Assembly (NCBI GenBank): GCA_029202545.1
Contig: CP119311.1
Span: 5,518,001-5,582,000, forward strand
DNA from: Candidatus Pseudobacter hemicellulosilyticus
GTDB taxonomy: Bacteria; Bacteroidota; Bacteroidia; Chitinophagales; Chitinophagaceae
DNA length: 64,000 nt
Direction of reading: 5' to 3'
The notes under the pieces were generated by a model that had not been told where the DNA came from, ran no database searches, and saw nothing but the letters and a program-made list of their open reading frames with translations. The stretch's first letter is position 1; each line of letters begins with the position of its first letter. Positions 9,626-17,983 of this stretch are shown here, piece after piece. The position numbers and the translations under genes were made by a program.

Positions 9626-10192
9626 ATGGCCTTATCTCCCAAAATAGATTTCGATAACCTGTATGAGATCGAGCATATATCGCCCGACCTCAAACTCAGC
9701 AGCTTTCATACTGAACTGGATACGGGCGATGTAGTGCCGCTGGTAGTGAAGATCAGCAACCAGACCCATGCCCTGCTGCCCAATGTCTATAACCTGGCCT
9801 TCGGCCCGCTGAACCCCAAGGGCAAAATTGACGATAAGGCTGAGCTGGCGCACCATAACTATTCAAAGGTCTTTTCCACCATCCTGTTCACGGCCTTCGC
9901 CTACCTGAAGACCAACCCCGGCCATTACCTGGGCATCGATGGATCAGATAATGCCCGGGCTTATTTCTATTACCGGGCGCTTCAGCGGAACTTTGCCTTC
10001 CTTAACCGGCATTTCAATATGTACGGGATCAAATACTTTGTGCGGATCACCCGTTTTGGCAAGACCCAGTATGATAATCCCTTCGATTTTGAGGATATCA
10101 TTCCCTATCCCTTCAAGATCGACAAAGACGCCAGGATCTCCCAGGACCATATGTACAACTACTTCATTTTTAATATGAAACAGAAAAGCTGA
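9626..10192 (+). CDS. DUF6934-like protein of unknown function
   Basis: This soluble 188-residue protein has no signal peptide or membrane segment. It resembles a small Bacteroidota family (DUF6934, in my reading) with the features NLAFGPLN, a long helix with FSTILFTAFAYLKTNPGHYLGIDGSD, then ARAYFYYRALQRNF. The GIDGSD...R...Y.R block is the most conserved-looking part. No catalytic residues can be named. Members are commonly small, multicopy and found near short helical proteins, and here two very short reading frames follow. The link to them is not proven. Confidence 0.6.
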   Translation: MALSPKIDFDNLYEIEHISPDLKLSSFHTELDTGDVVPLVVKISNQTHALLPNVYNLAFGPLNPKGKIDDKAELAHHNYSKVFSTILFTAFAYLKTNPGHYLGIDGSDNARAYFYYRALQRNFAFLNRHFNMYGIKYFVRITRFGKTQYDNPFDFEDIIPYPFKIDKDARISQDHMYNYFIFNMKQKS

Positions 10193-10325
10193 GCCCTTCT
10201 GTAAGGCAGGCTTTCAGCTGGATTTCCGGCTTTAGTACCCAAATGGTGTCATGTGCCCCTAAACTGCATTCCCGGATAAAGCCATCCTCTTTAGACGGCC
10301 CGGCGGGAAAAGGCTGTTTTAAACC

Positions 10326-10484
10326 ATGCCTGAGCGTAAAAAGCCAACTAAAAACAAGCCGGTTAAACATTTCAGGCTAATCAGCGTTATTGATCCGGAC
10401 CAGGCATTCCAGGAACAGATCCAGACACCCTCTTTCAGGATACGGCCAGAGGGGCCTGAAACGCCCGGAAACAGCCAATTTTAA
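10326..10484 (+). CDS. Possible small basic protein (52 aa), doubtful
   Basis: An ATG-initiated frame of 52 codons begins with a Lys/Arg-rich stretch (MPERKKPTKNKPVKHFR) and ends 36 bp before the next small gene. No promoter box is visible directly upstream and there is no recognisable family. It is listed because its length equals that of the neighbouring 52-residue protein and it points the same way, but it may be a chance frame. Confidence 0.22.
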   Translation: MPERKKPTKNKPVKHFRLISVIDPDQAFQEQIQTPSFRIRPEGPETPGNSQF

Positions 10485-10507
10485 TGTTTTTGTGGACAAA
10501 ATTTTCC

Positions 10508-10515
10508 TACATTTG
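10508..10515 (+). promoter_or_regulatory. -7 promoter box (TACATTTG) abutting a start codon
   Basis: TACATTTG fits TAnnTTTG and ends only 5 bp before the ATG at 10521. If it is functional, the mRNA would start at or next to the initiation codon. A T-rich tract ending in TG at 10487-10492 could be a poorly spaced -33 element. Confidence 0.45.
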
Positions 10516-10520
10516 AAGTC

Positions 10521-10679
10521 ATGAAAGAAACAATCGCCAAGAAGATCGCGGCATTGACCCGGAAAGCCAAACAAGGCAAGCCCGCCGATGTAAAACTGGC
10601 TACCAGTTCTTCCCTCCATCGTGTGATCAAGACCAAGGAGCAGGCGGACCTCTTCATGAAATTACTGAAAGAAGCATAA
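10521..10679 (+). CDS. Small helical protein of unknown function (52 aa)
   Basis: This 53-codon gene encodes a basic, soluble, probably fully helical protein (MKETIAKKIAALTRKAKQG, then VIKTKEQADLFMKLLKEA). Evidence that it is a real gene is a consensus -7 box just upstream and a strong intrinsic terminator 26 bp after the stop, giving a compact single-gene unit. No domain is recognised. The two amphipathic helices would suit a small DNA- or protein-binding partner, but that is inference. Confidence 0.6.
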   Translation: MKETIAKKIAALTRKAKQGKPADVKLATSSSLHRVIKTKEQADLFMKLLKEA

Positions 10680-10704
10680 CAGTCCCTGCTGTTGACTATA
10701 TTAG

Positions 10705-10736
10705 AACCCGCCTTCGTGGCGGGTTTTGTTTTTTTT
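10705..10736 (+). terminator. Rho-independent terminator
   Basis: An 8-bp stem (AACCCGCC paired with GGCGGGTT) with loop TTCGT is followed directly by a T-rich tail (TTGTTTTTTTT). It lies 26 bp after the stop of the 52-residue protein gene and is the clearest intrinsic terminator in the first 20 kb. Confidence 0.9.
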
Positions 10737-10817
10737 ACAACTGCGCATTTCTGCGGACTGCCCGCCCCATCAACCCTGGCCTGCTTTTTTATACTTACCT
10801 GCTATAAAGTTACCTGT

Positions 10818-11039
10818 ATGAAAAAGCTTCTACCCGCCATAGTATTATTTATATCCGTCATTGCCTGCAATTCGCCTATGACCATTACGGCTAATCCCGA
10901 TGATCAGACCGCCACCAGCGGCACAGCAGGCTCAGCTAAAATGACCACGCAGTTGCCGCCCAAGCCTGACAACAGGAAGATCCCGGACTCCCTGCGCACA
11001 AAGCCAGACACTATGCGGCCGCCGAATTTCCTGCAATAA
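10818..11039 (+). CDS. Small Pro/Thr-rich lipoprotein of unknown function
   Basis: The 73-residue product has a short lipoprotein signal (MKKLLPAIVLFISVIAC, lipid Cys at residue 17) followed by a low-complexity Pro/Thr/Lys/Asp-rich tail without predicted fold. The frame is open further upstream to 10692, but the ATG at 10818 is chosen because it begins the signal peptide. The lipobox VIAC is clear. No family is recognised. Confidence 0.65.
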   Translation: MKKLLPAIVLFISVIACNSPMTITANPDDQTATSGTAGSAKMTTQLPPKPDNRKIPDSLRTKPDTMRPPNFLQ

Positions 11040-11230
11040 AAACCATCTTCAAGATCCTTATAGACAGCAGCTTTACAATCCATCTGGTGAATGCTCAGGA
11101 TCCTGCTGCCAACTCAATAGCAAGGTCAATTGTGCATTGCTTATTTCCTATCCGGAACTTTTCAGGACTGCGTGGGCGCGCGAGGGCCTGCTTGCAACCT
11201 CAGATACAGCCAGCCTTAGGTTCGTCCCAA

Positions 11231-11278
11231 AAATGTTTTCAAATACGTAGTCAACTACATATATTTGTAAAAACATTT
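11231..11278 (+). promoter_or_regulatory. Promoter with 48-bp nested imperfect palindrome (probable MarR operator)
   Basis: Three nested arm pairs surround the promoter: AAATGTTTT (11231) with AAAACATTT (11270), CAAATA (11240) with TATTTG (11262), and GTAGT (11247) with ACTAC (11254). The -7 box TATATTTG (11260-11267) lies inside the right half and ends 15 bp before the GNAT start. Binding here would block the promoter. The second gene of the operon encodes a MarR repressor, so autoregulation is the simplest reading. Confidence 0.65.
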
Positions 11279-11282
11279 CCGC

Positions 11283-11786
11283 ATGACCAAGGTTTTTACC
11301 ATCAAACCCATCAGCAATACCTACAGCCAGCAGGTAGTTGACCTGATCCTTCCCATCCAGCAGGAAGAATTCCATGTTCCCATCACCCTGGCTGATCAAC
11401 CGGACCTCCTGGACATTGAAAGCAGTTACCGGCGGCTGGGCGGTGAGTTCTGGGGCGCCTTTTATGAAGGCGAGCTGGTAGGCACTATTGCCCTCCTGCC
11501 TGCCAATGAGCAGGACGCCGTGATCCGCAAGATGTTTGTAAAGCAGGCTTTCCGCGGCAAGGAATTCGGGATCGGACAGGAACTGCTGGACACCCTGATC
11601 CGGCACTGCCGGGAGCAGGGGATCAGCTATCTCTATCTTGGTACCGTTGATATGCTCAAAGCAGCACACCGCTTCTATGAACGGAATGGCTTCCAGCGGA
11701 TCCACAAGACTGATCTGCCACCCCACCACCCTACCATGACCGGCGATACCGTCTATTATGAACGCTACTTAAATGAACAGCCCTGA
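11283..11786 (+). CDS. GNAT-family N-acetyltransferase
   Basis: The 167-residue protein has the GNAT layout: the beta4 strand plus acetyl-CoA-binding loop is AVIRKMFVKQAFRGKEFGIGQELLD (motif A, Q/R-x-x-G-x-G/A as FRGKEFGIG), followed by YLYLGTVDMLKAAHRFYERNGFQRI (motif B, the F-Y-x-x-x-G-F signature). The substrate is not predictable. It is coupled to the following MarR gene by an overlapping stop/start. GNAT-MarR pairs are common in Bacteroidota, where the acetyltransferase often handles a toxic small molecule. Confidence 0.88.
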   Translation: MTKVFTIKPISNTYSQQVVDLILPIQQEEFHVPITLADQPDLLDIESSYRRLGGEFWGAFYEGELVGTIALLPANEQDAVIRKMFVKQAFRGKEFGIGQELLDTLIRHCREQGISYLYLGTVDMLKAAHRFYERNGFQRIHKTDLPPHHPTMTGDTVYYERYLNEQP

Positions 11787-12268
11787 TGAACGTCATCAAT
11801 GAAGCCGGCATCCTGGCCATCTCCACCCGCCTCCAGCGCCTGTCCGACCAGATCCGCAAAGATGGACTACAGGTCTACAAACTTCATGGGATCGATTTTG
11901 AGCCCAAATGGTTTCCTGTGATCTACACCCTGCACCTCAAACCCATCCTCAGCGTAGTGGAGATTGCCAATGAGATCGGCTATACACATCCCTCCACCAT
12001 CAGCCTGCTGAAAGAGCTGGAAAAAGAGAACCTGATCCGCTCCCGGAAAGACAAAGCAGATGAACGCAAGCGCATGCTGCAGCTGACCGACAAAGGCAGG
12101 GCCCTGGTGCAGCAGGTGCTGCCCGTATGGGATGTCATCATTGCCGCTATCACCGATCTCACCAATACGCAGAACAACCTGATGAAGGCCATTGAGGAAG
12201 TTGAAGCCCAGCTCCGGGAGAAAAGTTTTTTGACCCGGGCGAAAGAGATTGGCAGGGCGAAGCTATAG
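11786..12268 (+). CDS. MarR-family transcriptional regulator
   Basis: The 160-residue protein has the MarR winged helix: SVVEIANEIGYTHPSTISLLKELEKENLIRSRKDKADERKRMLQLTDKGRALVQQ, with the DxRxxxLxLT wing (DERKRMLQLT) clear. N- and C-terminal helices would form the dimer interface. Its ATG overlaps the GNAT stop (TGATG). The promoter of the operon holds a long nested palindrome, making this protein the likely autorepressor. Confidence 0.9.
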   Translation: MNVINEAGILAISTRLQRLSDQIRKDGLQVYKLHGIDFEPKWFPVIYTLHLKPILSVVEIANEIGYTHPSTISLLKELEKENLIRSRKDKADERKRMLQLTDKGRALVQQVLPVWDVIIAAITDLTNTQNNLMKAIEEVEAQLREKSFLTRAKEIGRAKL

Positions 12269-12367
12269 CGGCAACAGGCTTTGCCCGAACGCACATAACA
12301 GTTGTTCCTGTTATTGAAGTCCCGGCAAAGACCTGTTTCACGAAATTATCAAAGGCCTGCCGAAAAC

Positions 12368-13153
12368 TTATTTCAGGTACCGGAAGACCAGTGTATCAGG
12401 CTTGGAATAGCCCCATTGCGTAAATACTTTTTTCACCAGGCGGTTCTTTTTATCGTACGTATTCTGATAATCCAGATGTACTTCACGGGCCGGGAAATCC
12501 ATGGCTGTGCTGTTATGCTGGCTCAGGAAACATTCACGGAGCTGCGGCATTTCGGAAAAAACAATGATCAGGTCGTCCACATAGTAAAGCGGATTGTGCC
12601 GGTTATCAAAACTGAATAAGCGTACATCGGTCCAGTTGGAGCGCGGCACACGGGTCACCCAGCGATAGACATCATTGTTACCATTATAATACAGGGTATC
12701 AAAATCATCCCAGTAGGACAACAGCGGATCTATATAAGTAATGGATTTGAGGTGTCCGTCGGCATGCGTCAATATAGTAGGTGAAGTGGCAAAGCCAGGG
12801 CGGATAGGATGATGGCGGAACAAGGTCATATTACCTGCATTGTCGTACGTAATATCCTTATTGACCCAGGTCAGTGCATCGCTGGTATAATACACGGAGT
12901 CCAGGCGGTTACCGGTCCGCAACAGGCGGAACACGCCGCGGACGCTGCCTGTAAGCGTACCGATGGAATCCAGCCGCTGCTTCTGCTGGTTGAAATAAAA
13001 CCGATAGGTAGTTCCCTGGTAATCCATTTCTTTGAGAATAAAGTCTTTGTCGTTCCGCCCCGGTATCAGCCCGGGAATATCACAGAATTTACGGCAGGAA
13101 ACAATAAGCAGCAGCAGACAGGCAATGCCCGGCAGGAGGAATTTCTTTTTCAT
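12368..13153 (-). CDS. Lipoprotein with YD-repeat-like beta strands, function unknown
   Basis: The 261-residue protein has a lipoprotein signal (LLLLIVSC, Cys at about residue 20). The mature part shows repeats like those in DUF4595/RHS-type proteins (ITYDNAGNMTLFRH, YDKKNRLVKKVFTQW), suggesting a small extracellular beta repeat domain anchored in the outer membrane. It is transcribed towards the MarR gene, with about 100 bp between the convergent stops. No catalytic residues or operon partners are seen. Confidence 0.65.
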   Translation of the reverse strand: MKKKFLLPGIACLLLLIVSCRKFCDIPGLIPGRNDKDFILKEMDYQGTTYRFYFNQQKQRLDSIGTLTGSVRGVFRLLRTGNRLDSVYYTSDALTWVNKDITYDNAGNMTLFRHHPIRPGFATSPTILTHADGHLKSITYIDPLLSYWDDFDTLYYNGNNDVYRWVTRVPRSNWTDVRLFSFDNRHNPLYYVDDLIIVFSEMPQLRECFLSQHNSTAMDFPAREVHLDYQNTYDKKNRLVKKVFTQWGYSKPDTLVFRYLK

Positions 13154-13499
13154 GATGACAAGTTTTAATGGATGAATGATAAATGAACCCGGGCGGGATT
13201 TAATTGTGTGGAGATTCCATCAGATGCTGGATTGTGTTTTCAGGAGAAGGATGTTGCGGAGGGCAGGATCGAAATGGAACGGGAGATCACTAATGTACAA
13301 CAAATAATCAGGCGAAAAAATGAGTTAAACACGGAATCCTGTATAACCGTAATAGATCCTTTCAGGGAAGGATGACAGCGGTGCAGTGCAGGTCTGGTAT
13401 TGGTTGCCAGCGTTTGCAGCACATTGGCTTTCCGGGAGAAATGCACGATAGGAAATGGAACAGGAATGGCTTACCTTACCACTTCAATTTTGTTTGGCA
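13154..13499. other. Intergenic region between divergent genes
   Basis: These 346 bp separate the divergent lipoprotein and YeeE-like genes. No frame in it looks coding. On the plus strand CAATTTTG at 13485-13492 resembles the -7 box variant seen before other genes here and ends 7 bp before the chosen YeeE start. Confidence 0.45.
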
Positions 13500-14069
13500 A
13501 TGAAACTCCTGGAATTCCTTCAACAACCCTGGCCCTGGTATGTGGCCGGCCCCTTAATAGGGCTCGTAGTCCCCCTGCTACTGATCCTTGGCAACAGGTC
13601 TTTTGGCATCAGTTCTTCCTTACGGCATATTTGCGCCGCCTGCTTACCTGCTGGTATTCCCTTCTTCCGTTACAACTGGAAAAGCGAAGCCTGGAACCTG
13701 TTCTTTGTAGCAGGCATATTGCTGGGAGGACTGCTCACCGCACAGTTTCTGGCCGATCCTGCGCCGGTGTCAGTACATCCTCAGCTGGCGGCAGAGCTGG
13801 CAGGCTATGGGATCACCGACTACACACACCTGGTACCAGCTGATATCATGAACTGGTCTGACCTGTTCACCGTCAGAGGCCTGCTCTTAATGGTAGTGGG
13901 TGGTTTCCTGGTGGGCTTTGGCACCCGTTATGCCGGCGGCTGCACCAGTGGTCATGCCATTATGGGCTTATCCACCCTGCAATGGCCTTCACTGGTAGCC
14001 ACTATCAGCTTTATGATAGGCGGTTTCATCATGGCTAACCTGATCTTACCTGCTATTCTTTCTCTTTAA
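13500..14069 (+). CDS. YeeE/YedE-family sulfur-compound transporter, N-terminal half
   Basis: The 189-residue membrane protein has about five hydrophobic segments and the YeeE/YedE hallmark GFGTRYAGGCTSGHAIMGLSTLQWPSL, including the conserved Cys of GGCTSGH that in this family contacts thiosulfate. The frame is open from 13455, but the ATG at 13500 is preferred because it begins a normal amphipathic N-terminus and follows a -7-like box. In many Bacteroidota the transporter is split into two small proteins, and the second half follows after 11 bp. Confidence 0.88.
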   Translation: MKLLEFLQQPWPWYVAGPLIGLVVPLLLILGNRSFGISSSLRHICAACLPAGIPFFRYNWKSEAWNLFFVAGILLGGLLTAQFLADPAPVSVHPQLAAELAGYGITDYTHLVPADIMNWSDLFTVRGLLLMVVGGFLVGFGTRYAGGCTSGHAIMGLSTLQWPSLVATISFMIGGFIMANLILPAILSL

Positions 14070-14080
14070 CTGCTGCACCT

Positions 14081-14581
14081 ATGCCTTCCAATAAAATTAT
14101 CGATACAGATTACCGGAACGCTTATATCCCTCCTGTCCCCAGGGAAGAAACCCAGGCTTCAAAACCCTGGTATCATTTGCTCAAATATCTTTTTGCCGGC
14201 ATTTTCTTCGGCATCCTGCTGGTGAAAGCCGAAGTGATCAGCTGGTTCCGTATCCAGGAAATGTTCCGGCTGCAATCCTTCCATATGTATGGGGTGATTG
14301 GCAGTGCCGTAGCTACGGGCATGTTATCCGTATGGCTGATCAAAAAATTCCGCATCAGGACAATGGACGGTGAGCCGATCGTTATACAGCCCAAAGCTTT
14401 TAACAAAGGAACGGTCTACGGCGGGCTGCTGTTCGGTTTTGGCTGGGCGCTGACAGGCGCCTGTCCCGGGCCTTTGTTTGCGCAGATAGGTACCGGCGCT
14501 ACCGTAGTTATCATTACACTGTTATCTGCTATCGCCGGCACCTGGGTATATGGATTTTTGCGGGATAAGCTGCCGCATTGA
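14081..14581 (+). CDS. DUF6691 / YeeE-YedE-family transporter, second half
   Basis: The 166-residue protein has four hydrophobic segments. The second family signature FGFGWALTGACPGPLFAQIG lies near residue 130, where the Cys of GACPGP is the counterpart of the conserved cysteine in the first half. Together with the upstream gene it would give a full YeeE-like channel for thiosulfate or a related sulfur species. No rhodanese, sulfurtransferase or sulfide dehydrogenase gene is adjacent, so the physiological role is not defined by context. Confidence 0.87.
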   Translation: MPSNKIIDTDYRNAYIPPVPREETQASKPWYHLLKYLFAGIFFGILLVKAEVISWFRIQEMFRLQSFHMYGVIGSAVATGMLSVWLIKKFRIRTMDGEPIVIQPKAFNKGTVYGGLLFGFGWALTGACPGPLFAQIGTGATVVIITLLSAIAGTWVYGFLRDKLPH

Positions 14582-14723
14582 GGCGGACACCGCTGCCAGT
14601 ATAAAGCCGTCGATCACTGGCCTTCTTTGCCGTAACTGTCTGCCTGCCGTTATCTGATCATGCAATACCGGTCAGCGAATAACTTCTGCCTGTTCCTGAT
14701 TACAGCCGGCGGCTGCAGGACTT

Positions 14724-16004
14724 TTATTTATCAAATAGTGGCGTAGTCCTGGTTGTCTTCCGCAGGTAGATCAGTACAGCAAACAGCCGGGGTAATGACA
14801 CCGGGTAATACTCCTTTTCCGTATCTGACTCCTTACCATAACCCATCAGCTTCAGCTTTTTCAACGGCCTGATTGCGTCCAGGTCTGCGGCGCTCCAGCG
14901 TGAAAAATCGAGGAAGAAATGCTGGTCAGCATTGGCGGCTAACTGCACATTCCAGGAACCGGCCTCAGGGGTATGCAGCTCCCCGCCGAAGAGGCTATCG
15001 GTAAACTGGTGATCATTGTTGATAAACCGGTTTTTGATATAGGAATAGGTCCCTTCACTGCTGCTCATCCCGATAGACAGGTAATCCTGCGGGTACTTTT
15101 TCAGAACAGTAGCACCCATCAGCCCCAGCTCATCTGCCAGCCAGGCATAATTGGCCACATGCCCGTTATGCGCCCATACCACAATCTTTGCAGTACTATC
15201 CGCTGCGTGGTAGTTGATGCGCTGGCCCATGACCTCGTCGCGGGAGACAGGCAACTGACGCAAGTAGCGATCATAATACACATAAGAGGTCTGCGCATGG
15301 AAGATCAGCTCTTTCAGGCGCGGGTATTGAACCGGCTGGGCTGCGCAGAGAGAATCAATACGCTCCAGGAGGCGGTAGGTGTCCTGGCCAAAATGCAGTT
15401 CATCCTGCAAGCTGGCCGGCCGGAGCGCAGGATATTGTTTATAGTATGCTTTCATGGGGAGCGTTTGCCGAAGCAGGTAGTCGCGGCAGCAGCTATCCAG
15501 GTCCGCATTGCCGTAGCGGGCAGCTTCCTGCATCAGCTGGTTGGGCAGCAGTTCCCGGAAGCTATCGTCACAACCGGCCAGTCTCAGCTTCGGCTGCCTG
15601 CGGGACTGCTTTTTGAACCAGGCCAGGAAGTCGCGCATCTGCTGGGTCTGGTAAATAGAGAAGAGATGCCTGCGCATCAGCGTATCCAGCGGAGTGGTTT
15701 GCAGTCCTTGCTGCAGGGCTATCATGTCCTCATGCGGGTTTTCGAGGATCACAACGGAGAATCCTTTTTCCTTGATCAGTTTCCGGGTAATAGCAGCGCG
15801 CAGTTCATAGAACTCGGCAGTGCCATGAGTATCCTCGCCAAGGGCTACGATCCGTTTATTGCCGATCACAGCCATCAGGCTGTCGAGATACCGGGCTTTC
15901 CGGAAGTCGATAACTGTCTTATATTTATCTACCAGGTCCTGCTGGCGGGCAAAGCCCTGGAGGGAAGGCAGTACTAACAAGGCGATCCATACGTATTTCA
16001 TCAT
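14724..16004 (-). CDS. Erythromycin-esterase-family exported protein
   Basis: The 426-residue protein carries a signal peptide (LLVLPSLQGFARQQD) and the erythromycin-esterase core: RIVALGEDTHGTAEFYELRAAITRKLIKEKGFSVVILENPH, with His60 as the likely catalytic base, and KIVVWAHNGHVANY later. The start is placed at the first ATG of the MMKYVW pair; a longer open frame upstream adds only sequence without protein-like character. Family members include macrolide esterases, but most are of unknown substrate, so resistance should not be assumed. It is divergent from a LytS/LytR-type two-component pair across 182 bp. Confidence 0.85.
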   Translation of the reverse strand: MMKYVWIALLVLPSLQGFARQQDLVDKYKTVIDFRKARYLDSLMAVIGNKRIVALGEDTHGTAEFYELRAAITRKLIKEKGFSVVILENPHEDMIALQQGLQTTPLDTLMRRHLFSIYQTQQMRDFLAWFKKQSRRQPKLRLAGCDDSFRELLPNQLMQEAARYGNADLDSCCRDYLLRQTLPMKAYYKQYPALRPASLQDELHFGQDTYRLLERIDSLCAAQPVQYPRLKELIFHAQTSYVYYDRYLRQLPVSRDEVMGQRINYHAADSTAKIVVWAHNGHVANYAWLADELGLMGATVLKKYPQDYLSIGMSSSEGTYSYIKNRFINNDHQFTDSLFGGELHTPEAGSWNVQLAANADQHFFLDFSRWSAADLDAIRPLKKLKLMGYGKESDTEKEYYPVSLPRLFAVLIYLRKTTRTTPLFDK

Positions 16005-16053
16005 TGAATTATTTATGACCCAAAGAAAACCCGTCCTTTGCTGACCAGGACAT

Positions 16054-16141
16054 CCGCTTCCACAGAAGCGGTGATGGACCGGATGAAACTGGAGTGGAGC
16101 CATTTGGTCGATAAAAAACCGGTTTTGTCGAAACCCGGTTG
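16054..16141. repeat. Two inverted repeats in the divergent esterase/kinase promoter region
   Basis: The first is a 7-bp perfect stem CCGCTTC/GAAGCGG with loop CACA (16054-16071). The second is AACCGGTTT (16117) against AAACCCGGTT (16131), pairing with one bulged C. Both lie between the divergent genes and could be binding sites or 5'-leader hairpins. Neither is followed by a T-run, so they are not intrinsic terminators. Confidence 0.45.
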
Positions 16142-16186
16142 GCGGCCCCGCAGCCGGCCCCGACCTTTCAACCTGAAAAATGCACT

Positions 16187-17278
16187 ATGCCCAACAAGAT
16201 CCAGCATACCAGGCAAAGCAGTTTTCCCTTTATCTACGAGGGGATGGTCTGGGTGCTGTATACTGTCTTCTATAAATATTCCTACTATGTCAACACGGCC
16301 GGGCTGCCGAACCCGGACCATTCCGACTTCCCCTATCCCGGGCTCCTGCTCTATGCCCTGGCGCTCACCCTTTATGTGATCCCCTTCTATCGCTGGCTGG
16401 CACCCTGGCTGCTGGCCCGCAAAAAATTCAGCTGGCTGCCGCTGCTCGCCCTGGCCTGGTTCCTCCTGGTACCCAAACTGGCCAATGCCGGCGTCAGCTA
16501 CCTGTTCCTGCATACCAGCGGACCGGGGCCACTCCACCAGTTTTATTCTTTCAAGTCGGCCGTACACCTGAAACAGCTGCTGCATTGGAAAGGCTGGGAC
16601 TTTAATATACTGTTGACCGATCTCCTGGCCTTTGGCTCTGTAGCCCTGACCCGCTATGCTTTTGACAACGACCGCAAAAAACAATTACTGGAGAAAGACC
16701 TGTACCAGGTTCAGCTGGAAGTGCTGAAGGCCCGGCTCAATCCGCATTTCCTTTTCAATACCCTCAATAGTATTTATGGCATGAGCCTCACGGGGCATAA
16801 GGAGACGCCCAACTATATCCTGCGACTGTCAGACATGATGCGTTATATCCTGCATGACTCCCAGCAATCCGAGGTGCCGCTGGAAATGGAAATTGCCTTC
16901 ACCCGGAACTATGTGGAGATGGAGCGGATACGGTACCCGGACAGGGATATCCGGTTCACCGTATCAGGTGATGCCGCTAACAGGACTGTAGCCCCGCTCC
17001 TGCTGATCCCCTTTGTAGAGAACGCTTTTAAACATGGGGCTTTCCGGATACTTGAGCAGGGCTTTATTCATATGGACCTTCATACCGATCAGCAGGCCCT
17101 GACCTTTGTGGTAAAGAACGATGTGCTGGCCGGGATCAACGCTGACAGCGGCCCCGGCGGGGTAGGCATCAGTAATATACAGCAACGCCTGCAATTGCAT
17201 TACCCGGGCAGGCACCAGCTGGAACTGGACAATAACGGGCAGTTATTTACCATTACCCTTCGTATTCAATTTAAATAA
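16187..17278 (+). CDS. LytS/YehU-type membrane sensor histidine kinase
   Basis: The 363-residue protein has four N-terminal membrane segments (about residues 20-160), then a His_kinase domain with ARLNPHFLFNTLNSIYGMSL (His187 as phosphoacceptor) and a C-terminal ATPase part with LLIPFVENAFKHG (N box) and GGVGISNIQQRLQLHYP (G box). The ATG at 16187 is chosen because the upstream 16 codons are not protein-like. It is followed 5 bp later by its LytTR response regulator. The signal is unknown. The divergent esterase gene is a possible target. Confidence 0.93.
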   Translation: MPNKIQHTRQSSFPFIYEGMVWVLYTVFYKYSYYVNTAGLPNPDHSDFPYPGLLLYALALTLYVIPFYRWLAPWLLARKKFSWLPLLALAWFLLVPKLANAGVSYLFLHTSGPGPLHQFYSFKSAVHLKQLLHWKGWDFNILLTDLLAFGSVALTRYAFDNDRKKQLLEKDLYQVQLEVLKARLNPHFLFNTLNSIYGMSLTGHKETPNYILRLSDMMRYILHDSQQSEVPLEMEIAFTRNYVEMERIRYPDRDIRFTVSGDAANRTVAPLLLIPFVENAFKHGAFRILEQGFIHMDLHTDQQALTFVVKNDVLAGINADSGPGGVGISNIQQRLQLHYPGRHQLELDNNGQLFTITLRIQFK

Positions 17279-17283
17279 GCAGT

Positions 17284-17976
17284 ATGATCAGATGCCTTAT
17301 TGTGGAAGATGAGCCTATTGCGCAGCAGATAGTAGAGCAGTTCATCCTGCAAACAGCAGGTCTGACCCTGGTGGGCAAATGCCGCAACGCCCTGGAAGCT
17401 TTTGCAAAATTGGAACAGGTCCGGGTAGACCTGCTTTTCCTGGACATTGAAATGCCGCTGGTGAATGGGATGACCTTCCTCAAAACACTCAGTCAGCCAC
17501 CGCAGGTGATCCTTACCACAGCATACTCCGACTATGCCGTCCAGGCTTTTGAGCTGGATGTGGTGGATTACCTGCTCAAACCCTTCTCCTATGATCGGTT
17601 CCTGAAAGCCGTAGCAAAAGTAAAAACGCCGGCCGCTTCAGCTGTTGAACCGGAGCAGCAAACCGGGCACCTGCTGGTCCGTGAAAAAGGAGGGCTGCTG
17701 CGGATCCCCTATCCCCAGATCCGGTATATACAGGCATCCAAAGATTATGTAAAGCTCTTTATTGATTCCCAGCAATTCCTGGCCAACTACACTATGAAGC
17801 AGTTGGAAGAACTGTTACCGGCAGGACAGTTTATCCGGATCCATAAATCATATATTGTAGCGCTGGCACAGATCAGGATGGTAAAAGCGGAAGAAGTATT
17901 GCTCGGGACAGAAGAAGCATTGCCGCTGAGCGCGCATTATAAGGAGCAGCTGATGGAGTGGTTCAAAGGGAGATAG
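17284..17976 (+). CDS. LytTR-family response regulator
   Basis: The 230-residue protein has a receiver domain (residues 1-120; phosphoacceptor Asp54 in LLFLDIEMP, acidic pair in VEDEP, conserved Lys in YLLKPF) and a LytTR DNA-binding domain (RIPYPQIRYIQASKDYVKLFI, then FIRIHKSYIVAL). LytTR proteins bind direct repeats upstream of targets. It forms a cognate pair with the adjacent kinase, the standard Bacteroidota arrangement. Confidence 0.95.
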   Translation: MIRCLIVEDEPIAQQIVEQFILQTAGLTLVGKCRNALEAFAKLEQVRVDLLFLDIEMPLVNGMTFLKTLSQPPQVILTTAYSDYAVQAFELDVVDYLLKPFSYDRFLKAVAKVKTPAASAVEPEQQTGHLLVREKGGLLRIPYPQIRYIQASKDYVKLFIDSQQFLANYTMKQLEELLPAGQFIRIHKSYIVALAQIRMVKAEEVLLGTEEALPLSAHYKEQLMEWFKGR

Positions 17977-17983
17977 AGATGGG

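Larger units (their letters stand above)
10193..10520. other. Intergenic stretch with only one doubtful short frame
   Basis: These 328 bp between the DUF6934-like gene and the small gene at 10521 hold no recognisable gene apart from the weak short frame at 10326-10484. I see no repeat or RNA-like structure here. Confidence 0.5.

Noticed and set aside
14973..15977. Long open frame (334 codons) antisense to the erythromycin-esterase-like gene
   Set aside because: It overlaps a recognisable gene fully and encodes no family-like sequence.
14724..16004. Calling the esterase-like gene a macrolide resistance gene
   Set aside because: Family membership alone does not show macrolide hydrolysis; most family members have unknown substrates.
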